Assembly (NCBI GenBank): GCA_015059065.1
Contig: SVBE01000004.1
Span: forward strand, 1 to 64,000
Reading direction: 5' to 3'
Length of the DNA stretch: 64,000 nt
Source of the DNA: Erysipelotrichaceae bacterium
GTDB lineage: Bacteria; Bacillota_I; Bacilli_A; RFN20; CAG-826
In this document: positions 37,239 through 44,777 of the stretch, piece by piece
Layout: each line of letters starts with the position of its first letter
Numbering within the stretch: the first letter of the stretch is position 1
Notes under the pieces: generated by a model
What the model saw: the letters and a program-made list of their open reading frames with translations, nothing else
What the model was told of the DNA's origin: nothing
The model's database searches: none
Made by a program: the position numbers and the translations under genes

Positions 37239-38465
37239 ATGAAAAAAGAATTATTAGAACAATATGCAAAACTACTCGCGAACGTTGGTATCAATGTCGA
37301 AAAAGGTGAGGAAGTTTGGATTAATGCTGGTCTTGACCAACCAGAATTCGTGAGAATGGTTGTCGAAGAATGCTATAAAGCGGGTGCTAAAAGAGTGCAA
37401 GTTGATTGGCATTATGATCCTCTCGCGAAACTTAATTACAAATATATGAGTTTAGGTGAGCTCAGCAAGGTCACCCCTTATCGTCTTGCTAAACTCAAAT
37501 ATTCGGCAAAGAAACTCCCTTCTGTATTGCACATCGTCAGCGATGACCCTGATGCCTTGAAAGGTGTCAATGTTGCTAAGATGGCCAAAGCGAGAATGAA
37601 ACAATATCCAAAGATCAAACCATATAGAGATGCGATGGATGGGAAATACAAATGGTGTATCGCTGGTGTCCCTGGAGTGAAATGGGCAAAGAAAATCTTC
37701 CCAAATCTCTCTGATGAAGAAGCCGTTGAAGCATTATGGGAAAAGATTTTATTAACTAGCCGTGTTGATGAACATAACACAGTTCAAAACTGGAAAGAAC
37801 ATAACGAATTCTTAGTTAATCAATCTCAGAAACTTAAGGACCTCAATTTAAAATACCTCTACTACAAATCATCAACAGGCACTGATTTTAAAGTTGAACT
37901 CATCGAAGGTATCAATTGGGGTGCGGGCATCGAACACACCGATAAAGGAAAAGTCTTCAATCCAAATATTCCTACAGAAGAAGTCTTCACTTCTCCTCTT
38001 GCCGGAAGCTGTGAAGGTAAATTAGTCGCCACTAAACCACTATCATATCAAGGTCAATTAATCGAAGATTTCTATTTCATCTTTAAAGACGGTAAAGTTA
38101 CTGAAGTCGGCGCGAAGAAAAACCAAGAAGCATTAGAGAAAATGGTAAAGATGGATGAATGCGCTTCAATGTTAGGCGAAGTCGCGTTAGTCCCATATTC
38201 TTCCCCAATCAATCAAAGTGGCATTCTCTTCTATGAAACTCTTTATGATGAAAATGCTGTCTGTCACGTCGCTTTAGGTGCGGGCTTTAAAGAACTCCTT
38301 CCTGATGGACCAAGTCTCACCACTGAGCAAGCACAAGAAAGAGGCATCAACGATTCCATGATTCACGTTGACTTCATGATTGGTAGTCCAGACTTATCCA
38401 TCGTTGGAGAAGATGTTAACGGCCACAAAATCCAAATTTTTAAAGACGGTACTTGGGCGATATAA
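37239..38465 (+). CDS. M29-family metallo-aminopeptidase (AmpS/PepS-like)
   Basis: Removes N-terminal amino acids from peptides in the cytoplasm. The 408-residue protein starts at the ATG at 37239 with AAAGGAG 10 nt upstream. Visible: LLANVGINVEKGEEVWINAG near the N-terminus, VDWHYDPLAKLNY, GTDFKVELIEG, NIPTEEVFTSP with a metal-ligand Glu, CEGKLVATKPLSYQG, MDECASMLGEVALVPYSSPI with the second Glu, ETLYDENAVCHVALG with the His ligand, and HVDFMIGS. All recognisable thermophilic-aminopeptidase metal ligands are present. It has its own terminator. Confidence 0.93.
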   Translation: MKKELLEQYAKLLANVGINVEKGEEVWINAGLDQPEFVRMVVEECYKAGAKRVQVDWHYDPLAKLNYKYMSLGELSKVTPYRLAKLKYSAKKLPSVLHIVSDDPDALKGVNVAKMAKARMKQYPKIKPYRDAMDGKYKWCIAGVPGVKWAKKIFPNLSDEEAVEALWEKILLTSRVDEHNTVQNWKEHNEFLVNQSQKLKDLNLKYLYYKSSTGTDFKVELIEGINWGAGIEHTDKGKVFNPNIPTEEVFTSPLAGSCEGKLVATKPLSYQGQLIEDFYFIFKDGKVTEVGAKKNQEALEKMVKMDECASMLGEVALVPYSSPINQSGILFYETLYDENAVCHVALGAGFKELLPDGPSLTTEQAQERGINDSMIHVDFMIGSPDLSIVGEDVNGHKIQIFKDGTWAI

Positions 38466-38480
38466 AATAATTTTCAAACG

Positions 38481-38509
38481 AAAAAAGGCGGGTTTTTCCT
38501 GCTTTTTTT
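38481..38509 (+). terminator. Terminator of the aminopeptidase gene
   Basis: An A-run and GGCGGG pair with CCTGCT and a T-run of seven around a 5-nt loop; two G-U pairs in the stem. Confidence 0.7.
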
Positions 38510-38550
38510 GTGCAAAAACTCATTATTTTACTCTTCTATATTACGATTAA

Positions 38551-38580
38551 TTGGATTAAGGCAAGTAATTTTAATATAAT
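38551..38580 (+). promoter_or_regulatory. Promoter of the four-helix membrane protein gene
   Basis: TTGGAT (38551-38556), 18 bp, TATAAT (38575-38580). The leader of about 20 nt has AAAGGA before the ATG at 38607, a conventional arrangement in contrast to the leaderless units. Confidence 0.6.
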
Positions 38581-38606
38581 TGTCTTTGGTTAAAGGAATT
38601 ATAAAT

Positions 38607-39125
38607 ATGAAAGCAAAAATGGATGAGTTTAAAAAAGCCAAATTAATATATACGATTGAACTACTCGTATTCGCTGTTGCATTTTTAGTAGTCGCGATAC
38701 TTCAGTATGTAAGAATTATCAGATTCAATGATACCCATCTCCGCGTCATCAATTGGATAACAATATTTGGAAGCGCGATTGGGATTCTCGACTTCATTTG
38801 GTTTTTATCTTCCCCAGTGAGAAAGAAGAAAAATTCCATGCTCGATAAATGCTTATTAGTCCCCTTAATGATTTATATTATGGTCTTTGATATCATTTGC
38901 TTTATCAATAATGATAATCCACAGCTCGAATTAGCCCAAATCATGATCCCTGTCGCGTTAAGCTATGTCACTCTCATTTATTCATTTGAAGCGATTTATC
39001 ACTGGTATCACCCAGTTCCAATGCTCTATGAAGCTATTGAAGAAGATAAAGAAAAAGAAAATCCACAAGAGGAAGTTAAACCTGATGTGGATGATGAGAT
39101 AAAAGAAGAAGATAAAATTAGCTAA
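38607..39125 (+). CDS. Four-helix membrane protein of unknown function
   Basis: The 172-residue protein begins at the ATG at 38607, placed by its ribosome binding site. Four membrane helices lie at about 12-33, 45-63, 79-97 and 108-132, followed by an acidic tail (EEDKEKENPQEEVKPDVDDE). No family is recognised. It ends 4 bp inside the convergent metK gene, so the two stops overlap tail to tail. Confidence 0.68.
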   Translation: MKAKMDEFKKAKLIYTIELLVFAVAFLVVAILQYVRIIRFNDTHLRVINWITIFGSAIGILDFIWFLSSPVRKKKNSMLDKCLLVPLMIYIMVFDIICFINNDNPQLELAQIMIPVALSYVTLIYSFEAIYHWYHPVPMLYEAIEEDKEKENPQEEVKPDVDDEIKEEDKIS

Positions 39126-40141
39126 TCAACGAAATGGCCAAACTTGGCTTTTTCTTCATAATCGAGATTAAGCATATTTAAATCTTTAATAATATTACGT
39201 GGCTCGCATTCCCTATATAAAGAGTCATCGACTATAAGATTACCTTTATCGGAATCGACATAAATTGCCATTGGGCGAGCCACCCCGATTGCATAGGAGA
39301 GTTGGACCTCACACCATTTGAGGCCTTTTTCTTTTAATAATCTCTTCGCGATTTCTCTTGCTTTATAAGCACCAGAGATATCCACTTTAGTGGGATCTTT
39401 ACCATTCATTGATCCACCACCGACGTTTGCAAATCCTTGATAAGCATCGACAACGATCTTTCTACCGGTTAATCCACTATCAGCGAATGAACCACCTAAA
39501 AGGAACTTACCAGTTGGATTAATTAAGATTCTATTTGGCTTTTCTAAACCGTATTTCTTACAGAGGTTATTGACCTTATTGATGATTAATTGGTCAGTGA
39601 GGTCACGATGTTCTTCACTGTTGCAGTAGCTCACTAAGAAAGTATCGATTGCTTGAAGAATGAATTCATCATCATATAGACCGGTGATTTGAGCTTTGCC
39701 GTCTGGGTAAAAACTATTATTAGAATGAACGAGTTCATCATACCATCTCGCGAGATCTTGGAGGATGACCATCGCTTTTGGCAAAAGTACATCCGTATCA
39801 TTACAAGCATAACCAAACATCATGCCTTGATCCCCTGCTCCATAGACATCAACGCCATCCGAGATATCTTGTGATTGTTTAGATAATTTGATATTCACTT
39901 GATATTCTTCTTTATACCCAATATCTTTAATCACTCTTTTGGCAACACTAGCGACATCAACATTTGCTCTGCTCGTCACTTCTCCAACGATATATACCTG
40001 TTCATCTTTAATCATCGTTTCCACTGCCACTCGAGATGACTTATCACCTTTTAAATAAGCAGTAAGTAAGGCGCCTGAAATCTGGTCGCAGATTTTATCA
40101 GGATGTCCTCTAAAAACGATTTCGTTTGAATAAAGCTTCAT
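39122..40141 (-). CDS. metK: S-adenosylmethionine synthetase
   Basis: Makes SAM from methionine and ATP. The start is the ATG at 40141 with GGAGG 9 nt upstream. In 339 residues: NEIVFRGHPDKICDQISGALL (ATP site), VAVETMIKDEQVYIVGEV, GAGDQGMMFGYAC (the GAGDQG hexapeptide), PNRILINPTGKFLLGGSFADSGLTGRKI, GGGSMNGKDPTKVDISGAY and YAIGVARPMAIYV. It is about 50 residues shorter than B. subtilis MetK, with shorter loops but all signature blocks. It is controlled by a SAM-riboswitch-like leader with an attenuator. Confidence 0.95.
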   Translation of the reverse strand: MKLYSNEIVFRGHPDKICDQISGALLTAYLKGDKSSRVAVETMIKDEQVYIVGEVTSRANVDVASVAKRVIKDIGYKEEYQVNIKLSKQSQDISDGVDVYGAGDQGMMFGYACNDTDVLLPKAMVILQDLARWYDELVHSNNSFYPDGKAQITGLYDDEFILQAIDTFLVSYCNSEEHRDLTDQLIINKVNNLCKKYGLEKPNRILINPTGKFLLGGSFADSGLTGRKIVVDAYQGFANVGGGSMNGKDPTKVDISGAYKAREIAKRLLKEKGLKWCEVQLSYAIGVARPMAIYVDSDKGNLIVDDSLYRECEPRNIIKDLNMLNLDYEEKAKFGHFVD

Positions 40142-40154
40142 ATGATATTTCCTC

Positions 40155-40182
40155 CAAAAAATAAAGCCCATACGCGATGGGC
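40155..40182 (-). terminator. Attenuator terminator in the metK leader
   Basis: On the minus strand GCCCAT, five bases, ATGGGC (40166-40182) is followed by TTTATTTTTT. It competes with an antiterminator in which GATGGGCA (40176-40183 in plus-strand terms) pairs with TGCCCATC (40196-40203). Confidence 0.85.
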
Positions 40183-40280
40183 ATGATAATCAGTTTGCCC
40201 ATCATTCAAGCATTAGCACTTTGCTATCGCAAGTTGCTGACGGGTCATAGAGCTTGTCTCTCGCCGTACTCTTTATGGTG
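40183..40280 (-). ncRNA. SAM-I-clan riboswitch candidate upstream of metK
   Basis: On the minus strand the leader reads a nested stem (ACGG ... AGAG-loop-CTCT ... CCGT), then TATGACCCGTCAGCAAC, a short hairpin TTGC-GATA-GCAA, and GTGCTAATGC. CAAC-hairpin-GTGCTAA is the 3' half of the S-box (SAM-I/IV) core. The classical 5' half (the GAGGGA-containing block) is not evident, so this is a shortened or variant aptamer. Location before metK and the adjoining terminator/antiterminator choice support SAM-dependent shut-off. Confidence 0.72.
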
Positions 40281-40285
40281 TTTCA

Positions 40286-40314
40286 ATTATAGATAACAAA
40301 TATTGTTTTGTAAA
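40286..40314 (-). promoter_or_regulatory. metK promoter
   Basis: TTTACA (40309-40314), 17 bp, TATAAT (40286-40291) on the minus strand; transcription would start just before the riboswitch. Confidence 0.8.
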
Positions 40315-40323
40315 TATGAATAT

Positions 40324-40533
40324 TTACTTTGTGGGACCGAAAACAAAAATGAGGATGATACAGACTATCGCGATGATCAACAATACTCCTCCGACAATCA
40401 CTCCTGTCCAAGGAATATCGAAATGATTTCTTCTCTCTTCTTCTGTTTCATCAGCCTTTAAATCCTTAGTCGGAATATAGCCTTCTTCTTTTTTCGCCTC
40501 TTCTTCAGCGATTCTTCTTCTACTCTTGAACAT
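40324..40533 (-). CDS. Small single-helix membrane protein
   Basis: The 69-residue protein starts at the ATG at 40533 with GAGG about 8 nt upstream. The N-terminal 40 residues are highly charged (FKSRRRIAEEEAKKEEG) and one membrane helix follows (about 43-65). It overlaps the end of the FolT-like gene by 14 bp and is the last gene of the smpB-folC-folT unit. No family recognised. Confidence 0.65.
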   Translation of the reverse strand: MFKSRRRIAEEEAKKEEGYIPTKDLKADETEEERRNHFDIPWTGVIVGGVLLIIAIVCIILIFVFGPTK

Positions 40534-41311
40534 TAAACTTCCTCTTTGCAAATATCATGATATATGAGATTAAAAATGTATTTAATGGGATGTTGATAAA
40601 GCCCACCATTAGTTGGGTGATTAGTATCACCGAATAGGTTTGGAAACCAAACGCTAAACCCTTCATCAATGTGCCAAATAGAATCATCACCACCACTTCG
40701 ATGATGAAACAAGCAAATGATACTTGATAGGCGTTAAATAGTTGACTGTCGCTTCTCTTTTTAAAATATTTCTCAGTAAAAATGATGCAGATAGTTAATA
40801 GAGTTAATAATCCAAATAAGATGAGAGGGATAGCGATTCTTTGCCAATTCTCAATCGTATATGTGGAACTATATAAAGTTAATTCATTATTTAATAATAG
40901 AAATAAAGTAACCGCGGTAAGAATGCCAACAAAGGAAGTGATTTCTATTCCAAACATAATCTTCTTATTTTTAATCTGTCTCACTAGCATAAAGATGAAA
41001 TAGCTAACAAATCCCATAAGACCATAGATTGCCGTAATCTGTGGGAAGAAAGACATGCTTTTTGGGTCAAAGATGAGATAGCCTAATAAGTCTTCCGCGA
41101 CACCGATGAGAAGCCCATACCATGGACCTAAAAGAATCGAAGCGAAGATTAATAAAGCACATCCACCTAAGGAGATGCGTAAGAATGGAACGATTGGAAT
41201 ATAATTAATCGCTAATACTTTTTGAAGAATGATGATTAAAGAGATGAAGATACCAGCAAAGGTGATCTTCTGCACTTGAGATAGATTACTTCTAAGTAAA
41301 TCTAACTTCAT
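40520..41311 (-). CDS. folT: ECF transporter S component, folate (FolT-like)
   Basis: The 263-residue protein has about eight hydrophobic segments. The first half carries the S-component pattern: helix 1 with small residues (ITFAGIFISLIIIL), then IPIVPFLRISLGGCALLIFASILLGPWYGLLIGVAEDLLGYLIF, which matches FolT-type folate binders. It would deliver folate to the shared EcfAAT module, which is not in the window. The ATGA overlap with folC upstream supports a folate role. A vitamin other than folate cannot be excluded by sequence alone. Confidence 0.82.
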   Translation of the reverse strand: MKLDLLRSNLSQVQKITFAGIFISLIIILQKVLAINYIPIVPFLRISLGGCALLIFASILLGPWYGLLIGVAEDLLGYLIFDPKSMSFFPQITAIYGLMGFVSYFIFMLVRQIKNKKIMFGIEITSFVGILTAVTLFLLLNNELTLYSSTYTIENWQRIAIPLILFGLLTLLTICIIFTEKYFKKRSDSQLFNAYQVSFACFIIEVVVMILFGTLMKGLAFGFQTYSVILITQLMVGFINIPLNTFLISYIMIFAKRKFNVQE

Positions 41312-42525
41312 GATTCTTTTAACTCCTTCTTCACTAGTGAAGCGAAAGCTAATGAACCAGTCACAAGAATATTGTCATCTGGATATTGTTCAATTAATGA
41401 TTTGATCAAAGCGAGGTGATCATTTTCAAAACGATAGTCTTCAACGAAGAGGAAATAGTCGTCATATGTTCTCGCGCGAGGGTGATCAAAAGTTGTAAGA
41501 ATAACTTCGCTTCCCGCTAAACCGATACGTGGAAGCATAGAAGTGATATTTTTATCTTTAAAACAGGCAAAGACAATATGAGTGTTCGCACCTGCAAATT
41601 TACGGTTATAAGAATCGACAAGAGCGTTGATACCTTCAACGTTATGAGCCCCATCAACAATAAGGCGTGGATGAGTTAAAATCGTTTCCATCCTCACTGG
41701 AATATCCACTGTTTTTAATCCTGCTTTAATAGCATCTAAGGAAATAGGGAATCTCTCTTTTAATGTCTTCACTGCTTCAAGCGCAATGATTGCATCAGTA
41801 ATGGAATAATAAGCATCAGAAGAAACTTCTAAATCTTTATAGACATCGTAATCAAAACGAATGCCTTTATCTAAATATGTAGAGCTTGCGATTTCTCCAA
41901 TACGAACGATTGGGGATTCTTTTTCATTAGCGATTTCTGCGATAGTATTAAGGGCTTCTTCGGGGATATTTCCAAGCAAAACTGGAACATTTTCATAAAT
42001 AATGCCACTTTTATGGGCAGCGATTTCCGATAATGTTCTTCCTAATACTTCAGTGTGTTCCAACGCGATTGTGGTAATGATGGAGAGGATTGGTTCAAAG
42101 ATGTTAGTCGCATCATATTCTCCACCCATCCCACATTCGATAACGCATATATCACAGTCAACTTTTTGAAAATATGTAAAAGCGATAAAGGTCTCGATTT
42201 CAAAAGGAGAGAGGTCGTATTTCTTAAAAGCTTTTTGATATTCTTCAAAAATGCTGAATAAGTCATCATCAGAGATATCTTCACCATTCACTTTTATCAT
42301 CTCGTTGACCTTATAGAAATATGGGGAAATAAACGTACCAACTTTATATCCGGCTTGTTTTAACATGCTTGATAAATAATAGGTGGTGCTTCCTTTACCG
42401 TTAGTTCCAGCGATATGAATGGAAGGAATGTTAAAGGAGAATTTCTCTTTCCTTAAGAAATTATCAAAATTATCTCTTTGATAATCACTTCTATTAAACT
42501 GTTTTAATGTCTCACTAAAATCCAT
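41308..42525 (-). CDS. folC: Folylpolyglutamate synthase
   Basis: Adds glutamates to folates, trapping them in the cell. The 405-residue protein starts at the ATG sharing a base with the smpB TGA (TGATG), with GGGG 9-12 nt upstream. Visible: IHIAGTNGKGSTTYYLSSML (P-loop), VGTFISPYF, CVIECGMGGEYDATNIF, TTIALEHTEVLG and LIVDGAHNVEGI. With FolT just downstream, the unit imports folate and retains it. No de novo folate genes are seen nearby. Confidence 0.94.
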   Translation of the reverse strand: MDFSETLKQFNRSDYQRDNFDNFLRKEKFSFNIPSIHIAGTNGKGSTTYYLSSMLKQAGYKVGTFISPYFYKVNEMIKVNGEDISDDDLFSIFEEYQKAFKKYDLSPFEIETFIAFTYFQKVDCDICVIECGMGGEYDATNIFEPILSIITTIALEHTEVLGRTLSEIAAHKSGIIYENVPVLLGNIPEEALNTIAEIANEKESPIVRIGEIASSTYLDKGIRFDYDVYKDLEVSSDAYYSITDAIIALEAVKTLKERFPISLDAIKAGLKTVDIPVRMETILTHPRLIVDGAHNVEGINALVDSYNRKFAGANTHIVFACFKDKNITSMLPRIGLAGSEVILTTFDHPRARTYDDYFLFVEDYRFENDHLALIKSLIEQYPDDNILVTGSLAFASLVKKELKES

Positions 42526-43001
42526 CAATAGTCACCCCTTCTCACTTCGCGTTCTATATCGCGGTTTTTAATCGCTTCTTTCTTGTCGTAGTTCTTTTTG
42601 CCTTTTGCTAAAGCAATTTCCACTTTGCAGCGACCTTTTTTCAAATAGACCTTCGTTGGCACTATCGTATATCCTTCCGCGTTGACTTTATGATCAAACC
42701 AACGGATTTGTTTTTTATGCATCAAAATCTTACGAGTGCGAAGAGGTTCGTGGTTGAAGATATTGCCATAGTCATATGTCGGGATATGCATGTTCACAAT
42801 TTCTGCTTCCCCGTTTCTAATCAAGATATAGGCATCTCCGATTGAACAGCCCTTCACTCTTAAGGCTTTTATCTCTGTCCCTAATAGAGAAATACCGCAC
42901 TCTTCAAAATCAGAAAGAAAGTAGTTAAAAGAGGCCTTGCGATTACTCGCTAAAAGGCGATTGTTTTTGCTCTCCTCACGACCTTTATTTTTATTAGCCA
43001 T
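42525..43001 (-). CDS. smpB: SsrA-binding protein SmpB
   Basis: Partner of tmRNA in rescue of stalled ribosomes. The 158-residue protein contains LLASNRKASFNYFLSDFEECGISLLGTEIKALRVKGCSIGDAYI, NMHIPTYDYGNIFNHEPLRTRKILMHKKQI and a basic C-terminal tail (KGKKNYDKKEAIKNRDIEREVRR), all diagnostic. AAGGAG precedes the ATG. It leads an operon with folC, folT and a small membrane protein gene. The ssrA gene itself is not in the window. Confidence 0.97.
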   Translation of the reverse strand: MANKNKGREESKNNRLLASNRKASFNYFLSDFEECGISLLGTEIKALRVKGCSIGDAYILIRNGEAEIVNMHIPTYDYGNIFNHEPLRTRKILMHKKQIRWFDHKVNAEGYTIVPTKVYLKKGRCKVEIALAKGKKNYDKKEAIKNRDIEREVRRGDY

Positions 43002-43022
43002 AATTTCTCCTTAATAGGGCAG

Positions 43023-43037
43023 GTAAGAATATCTTAC
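43023..43037. promoter_or_regulatory. Inverted repeat between smpB promoter and start
   Basis: GTAAGA-ATA-TCTTAC is a perfect 15-bp palindrome located just downstream of the expected smpB transcription start. A wider pair, ACGTGTT (43036-43042) and AACACGT (43075-43081), brackets the promoter. Repressor site candidates. Confidence 0.4.
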
Positions 43038-43047
43038 GTGTTAGATT

Positions 43048-43076
43048 ATTGTAGCATTACTCATTGTTACGAGCAA
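43048..43076 (-). promoter_or_regulatory. smpB operon promoter
   Basis: TTGCTC (43071-43076), 17 bp, TACAAT (43048-43053) on the minus strand. Confidence 0.65.
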
Positions 43077-43106
43077 CACGTATACAAAAGATTTTAACCA
43101 AACCAG

Positions 43107-43135
43107 TAAACATTTCAATCAAGATGTGCTAATAT
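43107..43135 (+). promoter_or_regulatory. Promoter of the NifU-like gene, leaderless type
   Basis: TAAACA (43107-43112), 17 bp, TAATAT (43130-43135), then 10 nt to the ATG with no Shine-Dalgarno. Confidence 0.5.
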
Positions 43136-43145
43136 CATTGTTGCT

Positions 43146-43391
43146 ATGGAAAATATCGAAATAGAAATTAACAAAACATTAGACAAAATTAGACACTTCT
43201 TACAGAAAGATGGTGGCGACATTAAATTCATCTCCTTCGATGAAACAACTGGTGTAGTATCGGTTAGTATGCATGGTGCTTGTGCCGGATGCTCATTCGC
43301 TAACGACGACATCAAAGAACTAGTCGAAGTTATTCTCACCGAAGAAGTGCCAGGCGTCAAAGCAGTTGTACTCGCTGAAGGCAGTTTCTAA
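43146..43391 (+). CDS. NifU C-terminal-domain iron-sulfur carrier
   Basis: The 81-residue protein is a lone NifU_C (Nfu) domain: LDKIRHFLQKDGGDIKFISFDE, MHGACAGCSFANDDIKELVE with the CxxC cluster site, and VPGVKAVV. Such proteins carry [4Fe-4S] clusters to targets; Nth and MiaB encoded in this window are plausible clients (inference). It sits directly before the tRNA-Gln gene and may share its terminator. Confidence 0.92.
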   Translation: MENIEIEINKTLDKIRHFLQKDGGDIKFISFDETTGVVSVSMHGACAGCSFANDDIKELVEVILTEEVPGVKAVVLAEGSF

Positions 43392-43393
43392 CT

Positions 43394-43469
43394 TGGGGTA
43401 TCGCCAAGCGGTAAGGCATCGGCCTCTGACTCCGACATTTCCCTGGTTCGATCCCAGGTACCCCAGCCA
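43394..43469 (+). tRNA. trnQ: tRNA-Gln (CTG anticodon)
   Basis: Acceptor TGGGGTA/TACCCCA is perfect and has the U1-A72 pair typical of tRNA-Gln. The anticodon loop CTCTGAC gives CTG (43426-43428); T-loop TTCGATC; CCA is encoded. The pair closing the anticodon loop is a C-U mismatch (43423/43431), slightly irregular. Confidence 0.9.
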
Positions 43470-43480
43470 AATAAAAAAAT

Positions 43481-43508
43481 AAGCAGTCATTAAGTTGGCT
43501 GCTTTTTT
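43481..43508 (+). terminator. Terminator after tRNA-Gln
   Basis: AAGCAGTC (43481-43488) pairs with GGCTGCTT (43497-43504) with one wobble, then a T-run. Confidence 0.8.
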
Positions 43509-44283
43509 ACATCAAGAAATTTTCAATTCGATTAAGGAGAATAAATCCTCCCCTATTCACTACATCTTTTCGGTTATAACGAATTGGGGTGCCATCAGGT
43601 TTAATGACCACACCACCCGCTTCTTCAAGAATGAGTTGAGGAGCGGCTGTATCCCATTCCTTAGTGCCAGAATTGAGTCGATAAGATAATTCCGCTTTTC
43701 CTTCTGCAATGATGCAAGCTTTAGTGGAAGCTCCCGCTTCATAATATCTTTTAATCTTATCGGAATGTTTTTCAATGAGCTGTTTTTCAGTCTCACTAAA
43801 GAAATGAATTGAGGTTAGGCAGGTTAAATCTTCTGTTTTATTATTGACGTGAACTTTTGTTATGTTACCGTTCCTAAGAACATAAGTTCCGTTGCCTTTA
43901 GAAGCGAAAAATAAATCACTGCTAGTAGGAATATAAACGACTCCAACCACCACTTCGTGTTTATAAGCCAAAGCGATATTAACAGCAAATCCACGTCCAT
44001 GATTAACAAAATCTTGGGTGCCATCAAGAGGATCAACAATCCACACATAATCATTATCTAATCTTGACAAATCGTCGTCAGTTTCCTCAGATAATATAGC
44101 AAAATGCGGATATTTTTCTTTTAATCCACTTATGATGATCTCGTTAGAAGCGCGGTCTGCAGAAGTGACTGGAGAGTCATCGCTTTTAATATCAACTTCA
44201 AAAGAACCATGATAAAATTCCATGATCTTTTTCCCCGCTTTTACGGCGAGATTTTTCGCGAGTTCTAATTCATTTTCCCACAT
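43507..44283 (-). CDS. cysQ: 3'(2'),5'-bisphosphate nucleotidase, CysQ-like
   Basis: An inositol-monophosphatase-superfamily enzyme of 258 residues with the metal-site motifs DDSPVTSADRASNEII, ILSEETDDD, WIVDPLDGTQDFVNHG and EWDTAAPQLILEEAGG. CysQ enzymes hydrolyse PAP to AMP and so protect RNA degradation and sulfur metabolism; the GTQDFV block favours CysQ over inositol monophosphatase. Monocistronic, ending in the T-run of the convergent tRNA-Gln terminator. Confidence 0.88.
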   Translation of the reverse strand: MWENELELAKNLAVKAGKKIMEFYHGSFEVDIKSDDSPVTSADRASNEIIISGLKEKYPHFAILSEETDDDLSRLDNDYVWIVDPLDGTQDFVNHGRGFAVNIALAYKHEVVVGVVYIPTSSDLFFASKGNGTYVLRNGNITKVHVNNKTEDLTCLTSIHFFSETEKQLIEKHSDKIKRYYEAGASTKACIIAEGKAELSYRLNSGTKEWDTAAPQLILEEAGGVVIKPDGTPIRYNRKDVVNRGGFILLNRIENFLM

Positions 44284-44286
44284 AAT

Positions 44287-44337
44287 AATAAATAAAAGTC
44301 TATCTAGAACCTAGAATATTGGATTTAAGATAGACTT
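44287..44337 (-). terminator. Terminator of rpoE
   Basis: AAGTCTATCT and AGATAGACTT (44296-44305, 44328-44337) form a perfect 10-bp stem; the minus strand continues TTATTTATT. Confidence 0.8.
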
Positions 44338-44353
44338 ATAATTTGTAGTTTAA

Positions 44354-44764
44354 TTAGCTATTGAGGGCTTCCTCTTCTTTGCTACTGTCGTCCTCATCTT
44401 CTTCATCTTGACCAAAATCGGATCTTTCTTCCTCAACTGGTTCAGCGAATGTCTTGTTGTATTCTTCCTCTTCAACTTCTTCACTATCGGAATCAGAAGT
44501 ATCCATATCGGAATAGACATCTTTCATATCGATGTGGACTTTGTCAAATGTGTGTCTACTTCTTAAATCCCATTTGTTCTCACCAAGAGTCACAAAGCGA
44601 CCATCGAGAAGTAAGGAAGTATAGAAAGAACTAACTTTCTTATTTGCTTCTTCTTCGCTGAAGCCTTTTTGTTTGACTACATAAGCCCAAATTTGTTTGA
44701 AAGTCACTGATTTTGGTTTTGAGTCTAAGAACTCATGGGCTAATTCTAACATTGATCCTTGCAT
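44354..44764 (-). CDS. rpoE: RNA polymerase delta subunit
   Basis: The 136-residue protein has the N-terminal HARE-HTH domain (about 1-78: MLELAHEFLDSKPKSVTFKQIWAYVV ... FYTSLLLDGRFVTLGENKWDLR) and a strongly acidic, disordered C-terminal tail (about 85-136, long Asp/Glu/Ser runs), the hallmark of RpoE. Delta promotes RNA polymerase recycling and is restricted to Bacillota and relatives. It follows argS by 13 bp. Confidence 0.95.
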   Translation of the reverse strand: MQGSMLELAHEFLDSKPKSVTFKQIWAYVVKQKGFSEEEANKKVSSFYTSLLLDGRFVTLGENKWDLRSRHTFDKVHIDMKDVYSDMDTSDSDSEEVEEEEYNKTFAEPVEEERSDFGQDEEDEDDSSKEEEALNS

Positions 44765-44777
44765 ATTCTACTCTCCT

